Shown: positions 16,361 to 26,734, counted from the first letter of the stretch. The stretch: 64,000 nt of DNA from Citrobacter amalonaticus (GCF_018323885.1 NZ_AP024585.1:2356001-2420000), one strand, 5' to 3'. A program made the numbers and translations. Notes: a model not told the origin generated them from the sequence alone.

Positions 16361-17785
16361 TTAATGTTTAACCATTACGTGGCGGATCACGGTGTAATCC
16401 TCCAGCCCATAAAGTGACATATCTTTGCCATAACCGGACAGTTTCTGCCCGCCGTGCGGCATTTCGCTCACCAGCATGAAATGGGTGTTAACCCACGTAC
16501 AACCGTACTGCAGACGCGCGCTGACCCGGTGAGCGCGTCCGACGTCGCGCGTCCAGACCGACGACGCGAGGCCATATTGCGAATCATTGGCCCACTCCAG
16601 CACCTGCTCTTCATCCTCGAAGACGGTCACACTGACCACCGGACCAAACACTTCTCGCTGGACAATTGCATCTTCCTGTTTAGCCCCTGCCAGAAGCGTC
16701 GGGGCAAAGTAATAGCCCGGCCCCTCTACTTTTTTTCCACCGGTGACCACGTTGATATGTCCCAGCGCTTTGGCCTCTTCAACGGCTTTAGTGACGCGCT
16801 CCAGATGCGCCAGTGAACTCAGCGGCCCCAGTTCGGTCGATTCCTCCTCCGGTGCGCCGGTTTTCAGGCTGGCTACGGCGGCCCCCAGTTTCTCCACCAG
16901 CGCGTCGTAAATACCCTTCTGTGCGTAGAGGCGACAGGCGGCGGTACAGTCCTGACCGGCATTGTAAAAGCCGAAGGTGCGCACACCTTCCACCACCGCA
17001 TCCACATCGGCATCATCAAACACAATCACCGGCGCTTTACCGCCCAGTTCCATATGCGTGCGCTTAATCGACGGCGCAGTATGGCTGATGATGTGTTCAC
17101 CGGTCGCGATGGAGCCGGTTAACGAGACCATACGCACCTTCTTGTGCCCGGTCAGCGGATCGCCAACCGTTTTGCCTCTGCCAAACAGCACATTGAGCAC
17201 ACCCGGCGGGAAGATATCTTTGGCATATTCCGCCAGCTTCAGCGCGGTCAGCGGCGTGATTTCCGAAGGTTTGATCACCACGCAATTACCGGCAGCCAGC
17301 GCGGGGGCCAGTTTCCATGCCGCCATCATCAGCGGATAGTTCCACGGCGCAATGGAGGCCACCACGCCAACCGGGTCGCGGCGAATCATCGAGGTATGGC
17401 CCTCCAGATATTCCCCCGCCGCCAGACCGTTCAGACAGCGGGCGGCACCGGCGAAAAAGCGAAACACATCGACAATCGCCGGGATCTCATCATTGAGCGC
17501 ACAATGCAGCGGTTTACCACAGTTGCGCGATTCCAGTTCAGCAAACTCATGCGCATTCTGCTCAATAACATCCGCCAGCTTCAGCAGCAGTTCACTGCGC
17601 ACTTTCGGGGTTGTCTGTCCCCATTCGCTAAACGCACGATCGGCGGCGAGGACGGCCGCATCTACCTGAGCGGGAGACGCTTCTGCAATTTCCAGCAGCA
17701 CCTCGCCGGTGGCAGGGTTATAGACGGGCTGCTTTTCACCTTCACCCTTGACCAGCTCGCCGTTAATCAGTAATTGATGTTGCAT
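16361..17785 (-). CDS. patD: PatD, gamma-aminobutyraldehyde dehydrogenase
   Basis: A 474-residue NAD-dependent aldehyde dehydrogenase. The general base lies in '[16 protein letters not shown]' and the catalytic Cys in '[14 protein letters not shown]'. The length equals E. coli PatD (YdcW). It oxidises 4-aminobutyraldehyde to GABA in the putrescine (transaminase) route, after PatA. It is the last gene of the ydcSTUV-patD operon, 21 bp after ydcV, which fits a putative polyamine transporter feeding putrescine degradation. Confidence 0.95.
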   Translation of the reverse strand: MQHQLLINGELVKGEGEKQPVYNPATGEVLLEIAEASPAQVDAAVLAADRAFSEWGQTTPKVRSELLLKLADVIEQNAHEFAELESRNCGKPLHCALNDEIPAIVDVFRFFAGAARCLNGLAAGEYLEGHTSMIRRDPVGVVASIAPWNYPLMMAAWKLAPALAAGNCVVIKPSEITPLTALKLAEYAKDIFPPGVLNVLFGRGKTVGDPLTGHKKVRMVSLTGSIATGEHIISHTAPSIKRTHMELGGKAPVIVFDDADVDAVVEGVRTFGFYNAGQDCTAACRLYAQKGIYDALVEKLGAAVASLKTGAPEEESTELGPLSSLAHLERVTKAVEEAKALGHINVVTGGKKVEGPGYYFAPTLLAGAKQEDAIVQREVFGPVVSVTVFEDEEQVLEWANDSQYGLASSVWTRDVGRAHRVSARLQYGCTWVNTHFMLVSEMPHGGQKLSGYGKDMSLYGLEDYTVIRHVMVKH

Positions 17786-17806
17786 AGCATTTTCCCATAT
17801 CGTTGT

Positions 17807-18613
17807 TTATTGACCATTTCCGGCGACGCTGTCGCCTTCGCGCGTAAGCCACCACGCCCCCAGAATCGGAATGGTTGTGACCAGCATAACCAGCAGTGCC
17901 ACGACGTTTGTCACCGGTACGTCACGCGGTCGCCCTAACTGATTGAGCAACCACAGCGGCAGCGTCCGTTCATGACCGGCAGTAAAGGTCGTGACGATGA
18001 TTTCATCGAATGACAGCGCGAACGCCAGCATTCCCCCCGCCAGCAACGCCGAACCCAGATTCGGCAGCACGACATAGCGGAAGGTTTGCCAGCCATTCGC
18101 GCCAAGATCCATAGAAGCCTCTACCAGACTCCATGAAGTACGACGAAAGCGGGCTATCACGTTGTTAAACACCACCACCACGCAGAACGTCGCGTGACCG
18201 ACCACAATGGTGAAAAAACCCGGATCGAGATTGACCGTCTTAAACGCGGTCAGTAGCGCCAGACCGGTGACAATCCCCGGTAAGGCGATCGGTAACAGCA
18301 GCAACAGCGAGATGGCGTTTTTGCCGAAGAAATCACGCCGCCAGAGCGCCGCCGCTGCCAGTGTGCCAAGCACCAACGCAATCGCCGTCGATAACGCGGC
18401 GATTTTTAGTGACAACGTCACGGCATCCAGAATATCGCTCCGCTGTGCCGCAACGCTAAACCAGCGCAGCGTCAGTCCCTGCGGGGGAAAGCTAAAGGCC
18501 GCGTCCTCGCTATTAAACGCATAGGCGGCGATGATCAGAATGGGAAAGTGCAGGAAAACAACCCCGCCCCAGGCCGCCAGTTTGAGGAAAAACGGTGCGC
18601 GCTCAGAGTGCAT
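17807..18613 (-). CDS. ydcV: YdcV, ABC transporter permease
   Basis: A 268-residue permease of the PotC type with about six membrane helices and the EAA loop '[20 protein letters not shown]' that contacts the ATPase. I chose the ATG at 18613, which overlaps the end of ydcU by 11 bp; a TTG one codon upstream is less likely. It pairs with YdcU to form the channel of a putative polyamine importer. Compared with E. coli YdcV the C-terminal tail has a few extra residues. Confidence 0.93.
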   Translation of the reverse strand: MHSERAPFFLKLAAWGGVVFLHFPILIIAAYAFNSEDAAFSFPPQGLTLRWFSVAAQRSDILDAVTLSLKIAALSTAIALVLGTLAAAALWRRDFFGKNAISLLLLLPIALPGIVTGLALLTAFKTVNLDPGFFTIVVGHATFCVVVVFNNVIARFRRTSWSLVEASMDLGANGWQTFRYVVLPNLGSALLAGGMLAFALSFDEIIVTTFTAGHERTLPLWLLNQLGRPRDVPVTNVVALLVMLVTTIPILGAWWLTREGDSVAGNGQ

Positions 18614-19547
18614 CAAACGCTCCCAGACGTTTCACGAACGCCAGATAAAGGGCTATCAGCACGATCGGTACCAGCGTAAACGCCGCCGCCATTGGCATGT
18701 TGCCAATCGCCCCCTGCTGCGAATAGACCATGTTGCCGATGAAATACCCCGGCGGTCCCACCAACTGCGGCACGATGAAATCGCCCAGCGTCAGGGAAAA
18801 GGTGAAGATCGAACCGGCGGCAATTCCGGGGATCGCCAGCGGCAGAACCACATAACGGAAGGTCTGTCGTGGACGCGCGCCCAAATCGGCAGACGCCTGT
18901 AACAGCGACGGCGGCAACCGCTCCAGCGCGGCCTGAACCGGCAGGATCATGAACGGCAGCCAGATGTAGACGAACACCATAAAGCGCCCTAATCCCGACG
19001 TTGAGAGCGTGTTTCCTCCCACGGCTGGCAGCGTCAGCAGACTGGTCAGTAAAGGTTCTAAACCAAGATGGTTCAGAAACCATTGCGCCACGCCATCTTT
19101 TGCCAGCAGCAGGGTCCATGCATAGGCTTTGACGATATAACTCGCCCACATTGGCAGCATGACCGCAATATAGAAAAACGCTTTCATCTTGCCGCGGGTG
19201 TAGCGCGCCATGTACCACGCCATCGGAAACGCCAGAATCGCACTGGCTATCGTCACCGCGATCGCCATCGTCAGCGTGCGTAAAATGATGTCGTAATTGG
19301 CGGGATTAAACAGCGCACGAAGATTGGCAAGCGTCAGGTCCGGCGTTACCGACATGGTGAAGTCGTCAAAGGTGTAAAACCCCTGCCACAGCAGCGTCAG
19401 TAGCGAGCCGAAGTAGACAATACCAAACCACATCAGCGGACCAAGCAACAGCAAAAACAGTCCCAACCCGGGATAACGCCAGAAAAAACCGGTGAGTCTA
19501 CTCAAGCCGCCGGGCCGTGAAGGCGTGGAGAGCACGTTCATTGCCAT
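18603..19547 (-). CDS. ydcU: YdcU, ABC transporter permease
   Basis: A 314-residue permease of the PotB type. It has about six membrane helices, an N-terminal cytoplasmic tail, and the EAA loop '[21 protein letters not shown]' that docks on YdcT. The start codon directly follows the ydcT stop and the end overlaps ydcV, so translation is coupled throughout the operon. The sequence is nearly identical to E. coli YdcU. Substrate assignment (putrescine or another polyamine) rests on PotB homology and on patD in the same operon. Confidence 0.93.
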   Translation of the reverse strand: MAMNVLSTPSRPGGLSRLTGFFWRYPGLGLFLLLLGPLMWFGIVYFGSLLTLLWQGFYTFDDFTMSVTPDLTLANLRALFNPANYDIILRTLTMAIAVTIASAILAFPMAWYMARYTRGKMKAFFYIAVMLPMWASYIVKAYAWTLLLAKDGVAQWFLNHLGLEPLLTSLLTLPAVGGNTLSTSGLGRFMVFVYIWLPFMILPVQAALERLPPSLLQASADLGARPRQTFRYVVLPLAIPGIAAGSIFTFSLTLGDFIVPQLVGPPGYFIGNMVYSQQGAIGNMPMAAAFTLVPIVLIALYLAFVKRLGAFDAL

Positions 19548-20561
19548 TCACCTCTCCTCGACCAGCGGTACCATGACCTCGCGCGGCCAGGAGACCATCA
19601 CCGGCTGACCGGGCGCAAGCGTGGTCGCAAAGGGTTCTCCCGACTGATTAGCCTGACTGACCAGCAGCTTTTCACCGCCGGTAAGCTTTAGCTCAAAACG
19701 GGTGGCGGCGCCCTGATACTGCACCGCCTGAATCACACCCTGCGCCTGGATCTCGCCAGGAACATTGAGCCGGATATGCTCCGGGCGCAGCGAGAAGCTG
19801 CCCGTCATCCCGCATACCTTCGAGGCCATCGCCGGATCAAAAACGTTCGCTGTCCCGACGAAGCCCGCAACAAACGGCGTGCGTGGTCGCATGTATAACT
19901 CACGCGGTGAATCCACCTGTTCAATGCGTCCGTTGTTAAATACCGCCACACGATCGGACATCGACAGCGCTTCGCCCTGATCGTGCGTGACGAAGATAAA
20001 CGTGATCCCCAGCGACTGCTGGAGTTTTTTCAGCTCCAGTTGCATCTGCTCGCGCAGTTTCAGATCCAGCGCACCGAGCGGTTCATCCAGCAACAGCACA
20101 CGCGGCTCGTTGACCAACGCCCGGGCGATCGCCACCCGTTGACGCTGACCGCCGGAAAGCTGTGACGGCTTGCGCTCAAAGACAAACCCCAGCGCCACCT
20201 TCTCCAGCGCCTCGCGAGCCTGGGCATGACGCTGTTTTTTATCAATGCCTTTGACCATCAGCCCATAGGCGACATTATCGAGAATCGACATGTGCGGAAA
20301 CAACGCATAGTCCTGGAACACGGTGTTCACATCCCGCTCCCAGGGCGGCAAATCGCTGGCAGGCTTGCCAAAGATAGCAATCGAACCGCCCGAAAGCTGC
20401 TCAAAACCGGCAATCAGGCGCAGGCAGGTGGTTTTGCCGGAGCCAGATGGCCCCAGCATAGAGAAAAATTCCCCGTCTTTAATCGCAATACTGACGCCAT
20501 CGACCGCCCGCACGTCACCATACAGGCGCGTGACGTTGTCAAACTCCACTGCGTACGTCAT
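19548..20561 (-). CDS. ydcT: YdcT, ABC transporter ATP-binding subunit
   Basis: A 337-residue ATPase of the PotA/spermidine-putrescine group. Visible in order: Walker A 'GPSGSGKTT', signature 'LSGGQRQRVAIARAL', Walker B 'RVLLLDEPLGALD', the switch His in 'IFVTHDQGEA', and a C-terminal TOBE domain from about residue 275. It powers uptake through YdcU-YdcV from the binding protein YdcS, encoded 17 bp upstream. Confidence 0.95.
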   Translation of the reverse strand: MTYAVEFDNVTRLYGDVRAVDGVSIAIKDGEFFSMLGPSGSGKTTCLRLIAGFEQLSGGSIAIFGKPASDLPPWERDVNTVFQDYALFPHMSILDNVAYGLMVKGIDKKQRHAQAREALEKVALGFVFERKPSQLSGGQRQRVAIARALVNEPRVLLLDEPLGALDLKLREQMQLELKKLQQSLGITFIFVTHDQGEALSMSDRVAVFNNGRIEQVDSPRELYMRPRTPFVAGFVGTANVFDPAMASKVCGMTGSFSLRPEHIRLNVPGEIQAQGVIQAVQYQGAATRFELKLTGGEKLLVSQANQSGEPFATTLAPGQPVMVSWPREVMVPLVEER

Positions 20562-20578
20562 AAATCACCCCAGTGACG

Positions 20579-21724
20579 TTAACGACCGCCCATGATGGCG
20601 ATGTAATCCTGCGTCCAGCGACTGTACGGCACGAATTTACCGCCTTCAGCAACAGGCGTTTTCCAGAAGGCGATTTTGTCAAAATAGCGGTAACCATTGG
20701 TTTCGCAGCCTTTATCGCCCAGCAACGTGCTGGCTTTACAGCCTTCGGTGACCACCGGCAGCGATCCAAACCAGGCGGCTATATCACCCTGAACTTTTGG
20801 CGTCAGCGACCAGTTCATCCACTTATAGGCGCAAACCGGGTGTTTGGCTTCACTGTGCAACATGGTGGTATCAGCCCAACCGGTGACGCCCTCTTTCGGG
20901 AACACTGTGCCAATGTGTTGTCCTTCACCTTTCAGCGCGTTCGCCTGATACGGCCAGGCGCTCGAGGCCACGACGCCCTCATTTTTGAAATCGCTCATTT
21001 GCACCGTGGTGTCGTGCCAGTAGCGATGAATCAACGGTTGTTGTGCGCGCAGCACTTTCAGCACCGCCTGGTATTGTTCTTCGGTGAGTTGATACGGGTC
21101 CGAGATCCCCAGTTGTGGCTGGGTGGCTTTCACGAACAGCGCCGCATCGGCAATGTAAATCGGTCCGTCATAGGCCTGAACGCGGCCTTTGTTGGTTTTT
21201 CCGTCCGGAAGGTTTTGTTCGACGAATACCACACTCCAGCTATCTGGTGGCGTCGGGAAGGTTTGAGTGTTGTACATCAGCAGGTTCGGCCCCCACTGAT
21301 ACGGCGTACCGTAGACTTTGCCCGCCACGTTAAACCAGTCGCCTTTGACCACGCGAGGATCGACGTTTTTCCAGTTCGGGATGAGCGCCGTATTGATTGG
21401 CTGCACGCGTTTCCCCATGATCAGACGCAGCGAAGCATCACCTGAGGCCGTGACCAGATCGTAGCCCCCTTTCGCCATCAGGCTGACCATCTCATCCGAT
21501 GTCGCCGCCGTTTTGACGTTAACCGCACAGCCGGTCTCTTTTTCGAATTGTGTTACCCAGTCGTACTGTTTATCGGTCTGACCGCGTTCGATATAACCCG
21601 GCCAGGCGATAATATCCAGGCGACCTTCAGTCTGACCTAACGTGGTGGGGGGTTCGGCGGAGTGCGCGGTCATCAGCGTCATACTGAGCGCGCACAGGCT
21701 GCTGCGGGCAAATTTCTTGCTCAT
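20579..21724 (-). CDS. ydcS: YdcS, periplasmic solute-binding protein
   Basis: A 381-residue PotD-like extracellular solute-binding protein. The signal peptide ends at A-H-S near residue 22. The length equals E. coli YdcS, which has also been reported to make poly-3-hydroxybutyrate in the periplasm and to be linked to DNA uptake. AGGAG at normal spacing supports the start. It is the first gene of the ydcSTUV-patD operon, which begins in the 324-bp space after ydcR. Confidence 0.93.
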   Translation of the reverse strand: MSKKFARSSLCALSMTLMTAHSAEPPTTLGQTEGRLDIIAWPGYIERGQTDKQYDWVTQFEKETGCAVNVKTAATSDEMVSLMAKGGYDLVTASGDASLRLIMGKRVQPINTALIPNWKNVDPRVVKGDWFNVAGKVYGTPYQWGPNLLMYNTQTFPTPPDSWSVVFVEQNLPDGKTNKGRVQAYDGPIYIADAALFVKATQPQLGISDPYQLTEEQYQAVLKVLRAQQPLIHRYWHDTTVQMSDFKNEGVVASSAWPYQANALKGEGQHIGTVFPKEGVTGWADTTMLHSEAKHPVCAYKWMNWSLTPKVQGDIAAWFGSLPVVTEGCKASTLLGDKGCETNGYRYFDKIAFWKTPVAEGGKFVPYSRWTQDYIAIMGGR

Positions 21725-22048
21725 AAGATCTTACTCCTGTCGCAAAATATTGAGCGGCAGCCTTGCCGTAAATATATGTCCTTTCCTAAAAATAGTCGGC
21801 GCGCCGTCAGCGCACCTCCCGGCATGAGGAAATTTAATCAGGTTGTGACATAACGCGCATTACGCCCCGGACTGCGGCGTTGTGTGGCTATCTTCTGGAG
21901 TATAGACAAGGGGTTAGCTGACGAGGAGGAAAAACAAAAGCTATTGATATTTCCTATGATGGTCTACGGGAAATAACGTCGTACGGTTTTTGCTGATATT
22001 TTCTAAATAAGAACGCGCCATTCTTTTATATTGAATCGCGCGCACGTT
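21725..22048. other. Intergenic region between ydcR and ydcS
   Basis: No coding frame is supported here. The region is AT-rich near ydcR and holds the leader of ydcS with its AGGAG ribosome site. By position it carries the promoter of ydcSTUV-patD and the end of ydcR. I found no specific operator that I can name. Confidence 0.5.
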
Positions 22049-23458
22049 TTATTTCATCTGCGCGCGAATGAGTTGCCCCAGTTGTTTTACCGCGGCTTCT
22101 TCACGTTCCCCCCAACCCCATGCGGTATTGAAGCGGAAAAAGCGTTTCCAGGTGTCTGAGGTCGAGAACATTTTTCCCGGCGCGATGCTGATGTGGTGGG
22201 CCAACGCCTGTGCGGTCAGTTCGCCCGCATCCTGTGATTCCGGCAGTTCCAGCCAGAGAAAATAGCCGCTGTTGTTGTGATGTATTTTCACTTCGGCAGG
22301 GAGATGGCGCAGCAGCGTTTGCCAGGCCTGCTGTTTACGTTCAGCCAGTTGACGACGCAGGCGGCGCAAATGGGCGTCATAACGGCGCGTTGAGAGATAA
22401 TCGACCAGCGCCAGTTGCATCGGCGAACTGGTGGAAAGTGTGCTCATCAGTTGTAAACGCTGGATTTGGCGGGCGTGTTTGCCTGCGGCGACCCAACCGA
22501 TGCGAAAACCCGGTACCAGACACTTGGAGAATGACGAACAATGCAGCACCTTGTCGGCCCGATCCCACGCTTTGGCCGGTAGCGGTTTCTCCCGGCCAAA
22601 ATAGAGTTCGCTGTAAACGTCATCTTCAATCAACATCACATTATGACGATCGAGTATCTCAACCAGACGCGCTTTTTTCTCCGGACTGAGAGTAAAGCCA
22701 AGCGGGTTCTGGCTGTTGGTCATCAGCCAGCATGCTTTAACCGGATACGCCTGCAACGCCTGCTCCAGCGCCGCGAGATCGATCCCCTCCTTCACGTCAG
22801 TGGCAACCGACAGCGCTTTAAGACGCAGTCGTTCCAGCGCCTGTAACGCGCCATAAAAACAGGGGTTTTCGACAATCACCCAGTCACCGGGTTTAGTCAC
22901 CGCTTGCAGGCTCAGGTTGAGCGCCTCCAGCGCCCCGGCGGTGATGACGATTTCATCCGGCGAGACGGTAATGCCCTGTAAGGCGTAGCGACGGGCAATG
23001 GCGTGGCGTAGTTCCGCGTTACCCGGCGGCAGATTCTCAATTACGCTCATCGCGGTTGCGGTTCTGCTCACCTGTGCCAGAGAACGGTTCAGTTGCTGGA
23101 GGGGAAATAAACGCGGATCGGGAAATGCAGAAGCAAACGGCATCACCGACGCATCCCGGCTGGCCTGTAGCATCTCGAAAATATAAGTGTTGATATCCAC
23201 CGCTTCGTCGCGCATCACCTGGGCCGGTTGCACCGTTGGCTGGTGAACCGGGCGCGGCGCGACATAATAGCCAGACTGCGGGCGCGCAATGATCCGCCCC
23301 TGACTTTCCAGCAGTTGATAGGCATGCCCGACGGTCATAAAGCTCATCCCGCTGCTGACCACCTGTTCACGCAGCGACGGCAGGCGATCGCCAGGTTGCC
23401 AGACGCCAGAGGCAATCTGTTCGCAGAGTTGTTCAGCCAGACGCTGGTACTTTTTCAT
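22049..23458 (-). CDS. ydcR: YdcR, MocR-type regulator (GntR HTH plus aminotransferase fold)
   Basis: A 469-residue protein of the MocR family. Residues 1-70 form a GntR winged helix-turn-helix ('GDRLPSLREQVVSSGMSFMTVGHAYQ'-type). The rest is a class I aminotransferase-like domain with the PLP-binding Lys in 'CSSFSKCLVPGFRIGWVAAG' and the Asp/Tyr pocket 'LIEDDVYSELYF'. Such regulators sense an amine or amino acid through PLP. It lies directly upstream of ydcSTUV-patD on the same strand, so it may control that operon, as often proposed in E. coli (inference). Confidence 0.93.
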   Translation of the reverse strand: MKKYQRLAEQLCEQIASGVWQPGDRLPSLREQVVSSGMSFMTVGHAYQLLESQGRIIARPQSGYYVAPRPVHQPTVQPAQVMRDEAVDINTYIFEMLQASRDASVMPFASAFPDPRLFPLQQLNRSLAQVSRTATAMSVIENLPPGNAELRHAIARRYALQGITVSPDEIVITAGALEALNLSLQAVTKPGDWVIVENPCFYGALQALERLRLKALSVATDVKEGIDLAALEQALQAYPVKACWLMTNSQNPLGFTLSPEKKARLVEILDRHNVMLIEDDVYSELYFGREKPLPAKAWDRADKVLHCSSFSKCLVPGFRIGWVAAGKHARQIQRLQLMSTLSTSSPMQLALVDYLSTRRYDAHLRRLRRQLAERKQQAWQTLLRHLPAEVKIHHNNSGYFLWLELPESQDAGELTAQALAHHISIAPGKMFSTSDTWKRFFRFNTAWGWGEREEAAVKQLGQLIRAQMK

Positions 23459-23545
23459 TGTTATTCACTCGTGGATCCGTGGCAGGTGATCCTTGCAGTG
23501 TATATCAGTGAATTAAATACTCAACATCCTAAGAACTGTTATGGT

Positions 23546-23964
23546 TTACGACAGCGTAAGCGACAGTTCTTTGCCGAGCGCGCGCGCCGCCGTCTGCACC
23601 GCATCAATTTTTGTTGCGTGTCGTAAGTCGAACAGGCGGGTAATTTCCTGTTTCGGTCTGCCAATGCGTTTCGCCAGCTCCTGCTGGCTGATTTTTGACG
23701 CCAGGAAAGCGTTGAGCAAAAGGACTTTTGACGCGACGCTGAGCGGGACCTCAACAAAGTCGTCACCTTCCTTCACCGGCGAAGGTAACGGGACCGACTG
23801 GCTATCTTCGAAATAGAATTCAAAAGCGGTGACTAACGCTTCCAGAGCGGTATCAAGGGATTGCTGGCGGGTCTCACCCTGAGTGAGCGCTTCCGGAATA
23901 TCCGGAAACGAAACCACATAGCCACCTTCTGGCGCAGGAACGAGACGAACGGGAAAGTAAACAT
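23546..23964 (-). pseudogene. hicB: hicB antitoxin remnant, start disrupted, hicA absent
   Basis: Residues homologous to E. coli HicB run from a V-Y-F-P-V-R-L-V-P-A-P-E-G-G-Y stretch (codons down to about 23920) through the linker to the C-terminal helix-turn-helix ('ISQQELAKRIGRPKQEITRLF', end 23546). In that frame there is no ATG, GTG or TTG before the homology begins. The only in-frame start is a GTG at 23917, which would delete the first beta strand of the HicB fold. An ATG at 23964 sits where the start belongs but is out of frame by one or two bases, so a small indel is likely. HicA (about 58 residues, normally just upstream) is not present between here and cioA. The DNA-binding domain may still be made from the GTG. 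Confidence 0.6.
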
Positions 23965-24189
23965 TTATGCTTACTTTTCTCGCCTGATAAAAGGGAAATA
24001 CAGAAAAATGCCCGTCGTGTAGAGCCGCTCATATCAATTCGGGAAGGCAGATTCCAGAATTTATATCAACAGATGCAATTTGTAACATTCACGCAACTGT
24101 TATGGTTAAATAGAACCGTTCTGTTTCTGCCACTGAAACCCTTACCGGCCTAGAATTGCGCTGAATCAATTTTTAGTGCGGAGCAATGC

Positions 24190-25593
24190 ATGTCTGGTCT
24201 TGATGCGTTTCATCTGGCAAGGATCCAGTTCGCCTTTACGGTTTCCTTCCACATTATTTTTCCGGCGATCACTATTGGTCTTGCCAGCTATCTTGCGGTG
24301 CTGGAAGGTCTTTGGCTGAAAAGCAAAAATCCTGTCTGGCGCTCGCTATATCAGTTCTGGTCAAAAATTTTCGCCGTTAACTTTGGCATGGGCGTGGTGT
24401 CTGGCCTGGTGATGGCCTATCAGTTTGGCACCAACTGGAGCGGGTTTTCCGAGTTCGCTGGCAGTATCACTGGGCCATTACTGACCTATGAGGTGCTCAC
24501 CGCCTTCTTCCTCGAAGCCGGGTTCCTCGGTGTGATGCTGTTTGGCTGGAACAAGGTTGGCCCCGGATTACACTTTTTCTCCACCTGTATGGTCGCTCTG
24601 GGCACGATTATTTCCACCTTCTGGATCCTCGCCTCCAACAGCTGGATGCAGACGCCGCAGGGCTATGAGATTGTCAACGGCCAGGTCGTGCCGGTGGATT
24701 GGTTCGCCGTCATTTTCAACCCGTCGTTCCCTTATCGCTTATTGCATATGTCGGTGGCGGCGTTTCTCAGTAGCGCGTTATTTATTGGAGCCTCTGCGGC
24801 CTGGCATTTACTGCGTGGCAACGCGACGCCCGCTATTCGCGCCATGTTTTCGATGGCACTGTGGATGACGCTGATTGTCGCACCGTTACAGGCGCTCATT
24901 GGCGACATGCACGGTCTGAATACCCTCAAACACCAGCCAGCCAAAATTGCCGCCATTGAAGGCCACTGGGAAAATCCGCCAGGGGAACCGACGCCGCTGC
25001 TGCTGTTCGGCTGGCCGGATATGGAACAGGAACGAACCCGCTATGGTCTGGCGATCCCGGCGCTGGGTAGCCTGATCCTGACTCACAGCCTGGATAAACA
25101 GGTCCCGGCGCTTAAAGAGTTTGCGAAAGAGGATCGCCCCAATTCGACGATGGTCTTCTGGTCGTTTCGCATCATGGCGGGGCTGGGTATGCTCATGATC
25201 CTGCTCGGCATTTGCGCGCTGTGGCTACGCTACCGGCAGCGTCTTTATACCTCGCGACCGTTTCTGCGCTTCGCCTTATGGATGGGACCGTCAGGATTGA
25301 TAGCCATTCTGGCCGGCTGGGTCACGACGGAAGTGGGCCGCCAGCCGTGGGTCGTCTACGGGTTGCAACGCACGGCGGATGCGGTCTCCGCTCACGGCGA
25401 CCTGCACATGAGTATTTCTCTGCTGGCGTTCTTTGTGGTCTATAGCGCCGTCTTCGGCGTGGGCTACAGTTACATGATCCGCCTCATCCGCAAAGGACCG
25501 CTGGACACGATTTCCCCGACGCCGCCTACCGGCACGCCTGCCAGACCACTGTCTGCTGCCGTCCTCGATTCTCAACATGAGGCACACCGCTAA
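24190..25593 (+). CDS. cioA: Cytochrome bd-type ubiquinol oxidase subunit I (CioA-like)
   Basis: A 467-residue inner-membrane protein with about nine membrane helices. It starts with 'FHLARIQFAFTVSFHIIFPA', which holds the family's haem-ligand His. It keeps 'EAGFLGVMLFGW' and the 'TTEVGRQPWVVYG' motif. It is about 55 residues shorter than CydA of E. coli because the quinol loop is short, which marks the cyanide-insensitive (CIO) group. With CioB it oxidises ubiquinol and reduces oxygen without pumping protons. The stop overlaps cioB (TAATG). This is an additional bd oxidase that K-12 lacks at this locus. Confidence 0.87.
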   Translation: MSGLDAFHLARIQFAFTVSFHIIFPAITIGLASYLAVLEGLWLKSKNPVWRSLYQFWSKIFAVNFGMGVVSGLVMAYQFGTNWSGFSEFAGSITGPLLTYEVLTAFFLEAGFLGVMLFGWNKVGPGLHFFSTCMVALGTIISTFWILASNSWMQTPQGYEIVNGQVVPVDWFAVIFNPSFPYRLLHMSVAAFLSSALFIGASAAWHLLRGNATPAIRAMFSMALWMTLIVAPLQALIGDMHGLNTLKHQPAKIAAIEGHWENPPGEPTPLLLFGWPDMEQERTRYGLAIPALGSLILTHSLDKQVPALKEFAKEDRPNSTMVFWSFRIMAGLGMLMILLGICALWLRYRQRLYTSRPFLRFALWMGPSGLIAILAGWVTTEVGRQPWVVYGLQRTADAVSAHGDLHMSISLLAFFVVYSAVFGVGYSYMIRLIRKGPLDTISPTPPTGTPARPLSAAVLDSQHEAHR

Positions 25594-26603
25594 TGGGTAT
25601 TGATTTATCGGTAATCTGGTTCGTTATCATCGTTTTCGCTACGCTGATGTACATCGTGATGGATGGATTCGATTTGGGTATTGGCATTTTGTTTCCTGCC
25701 ATTCGCGACGCTGACGATCGCGATGTGATGGTTAACAGCGTCGCTCCGGTCTGGGACGGTAATGAAACCTGGCTGGTCCTCGGCGGAGCGGGATTATTTG
25801 GCGCGTTTCCGCTGGCCTATGCGGTGATTATTGACGCCCTGACGATCCCGCTGACGCTGATGCTTATCGGGCTGATTTTTCGCGGTGTCGCCTTTGAATT
25901 TCGCTTCAAAGCCACGCCAGCGCATCGCCCGTTCTGGGATAAAGCTTTTCTCTGCGGTTCGATTCTCGCGACGTTCACTCAGGGCGTGGTGGTGGGTGCG
26001 GTGATCAATGGTTTTGCCGTCACCGGGCGTCGTTTCAGCGGCGGGCCGTTTGACTGGCTCACCCCTTTCACCCTGTTCTGCGGCGCGGGACTGGTGGTCA
26101 CTTACGCCCTGTTGGGCGCCACCTGGCTGGTAATGAAAAGTGAAAATCCGTTGCAGGATAAAATGCGAGCCGTGGCGAAAAAGTTACTGCTGTTGATGCT
26201 GCTGGTGATTGCGATGATCAGCCTGTGGACGCCGCTGGCACACCCGGTGATAGCGGAACGCTGGTTTAGCCTGCCGAATCTGTGGTTCCTGCTGCCGGTT
26301 CCGCTACTGGTTGCGGTGATTAGCATCTGGCTATGGCGAACGCTTCATCAACCGCACCGCCACGCGCTGCCCTTTGTGTTGACTCTCGGGCTGATTTTCC
26401 TCGGCTTTAGCGGACTCGGGATCAGCATCTGGCCGCATATCATTCCGCCATCCATTACGCTCTGGCAGGCAGCCGCACCCGCGCAGAGTCAGGGTTTCAT
26501 GCTGGTCGGCGCGTTACTGATCATCCCTGTTATTCTGGTTTACACCTTCTGGAGTTATTACGTGTTTCGCGGCAAAGTTCAACATGGCGAGGGGTATCAC
26601 TGA
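25593..26603 (+). CDS. cioB: Cytochrome bd-type ubiquinol oxidase subunit II (CioB-like)
   Basis: A 336-residue membrane protein with about eight helices and the family signature 'YIVMDGFDLGIGILFP' close to the N-terminus, followed by 'SVAPVWDGNETWLVLGG'. It is the structural partner of CioA. Both ends overlap neighbours (TAATG with cioA, TGATG with the small gene downstream), so the three proteins should be made in step. Confidence 0.87.
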   Translation: MGIDLSVIWFVIIVFATLMYIVMDGFDLGIGILFPAIRDADDRDVMVNSVAPVWDGNETWLVLGGAGLFGAFPLAYAVIIDALTIPLTLMLIGLIFRGVAFEFRFKATPAHRPFWDKAFLCGSILATFTQGVVVGAVINGFAVTGRRFSGGPFDWLTPFTLFCGAGLVVTYALLGATWLVMKSENPLQDKMRAVAKKLLLLMLLVIAMISLWTPLAHPVIAERWFSLPNLWFLLPVPLLVAVISIWLWRTLHQPHRHALPFVLTLGLIFLGFSGLGISIWPHIIPPSITLWQAAAPAQSQGFMLVGALLIIPVILVYTFWSYYVFRGKVQHGEGYH

Positions 26604-26731
26604 TGCAACACTCTGTCTGGAAACGCCTGATGTGGCTGGTCATTTTGTGGGGCGGCAGCGTGCTGGCACTGGCCGCCGTAGGGATGTTCTTTCGCCTGAT
26701 CATGACGGCGGCAGGATTTAAATCACATTAA
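26603..26731 (+). CDS. DUF2474-type small membrane protein of the cio operon
   Basis: The frame that starts at the TGATG overlap with cioB encodes 42 residues: M-Q-H-S-V-W-K-R..., one membrane helix (about 10-35) and a short tail ending F-K-S-H. Size, position and the aromatic N-terminus fit the DUF2474 group encoded after cioAB. It is analogous to CydX of the E. coli bd oxidase, which stabilises the haems. Its role in this complex is inferred from position. Confidence 0.75.
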   Translation: MQHSVWKRLMWLVILWGGSVLALAAVGMFFRLIMTAAGFKSH

Positions 26732-26734
26732 TGG

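Noticed and set aside
20573..21445. Open frame antisense to ydcS
   Set aside because: Shadow frame; no ribosome site and no domain.
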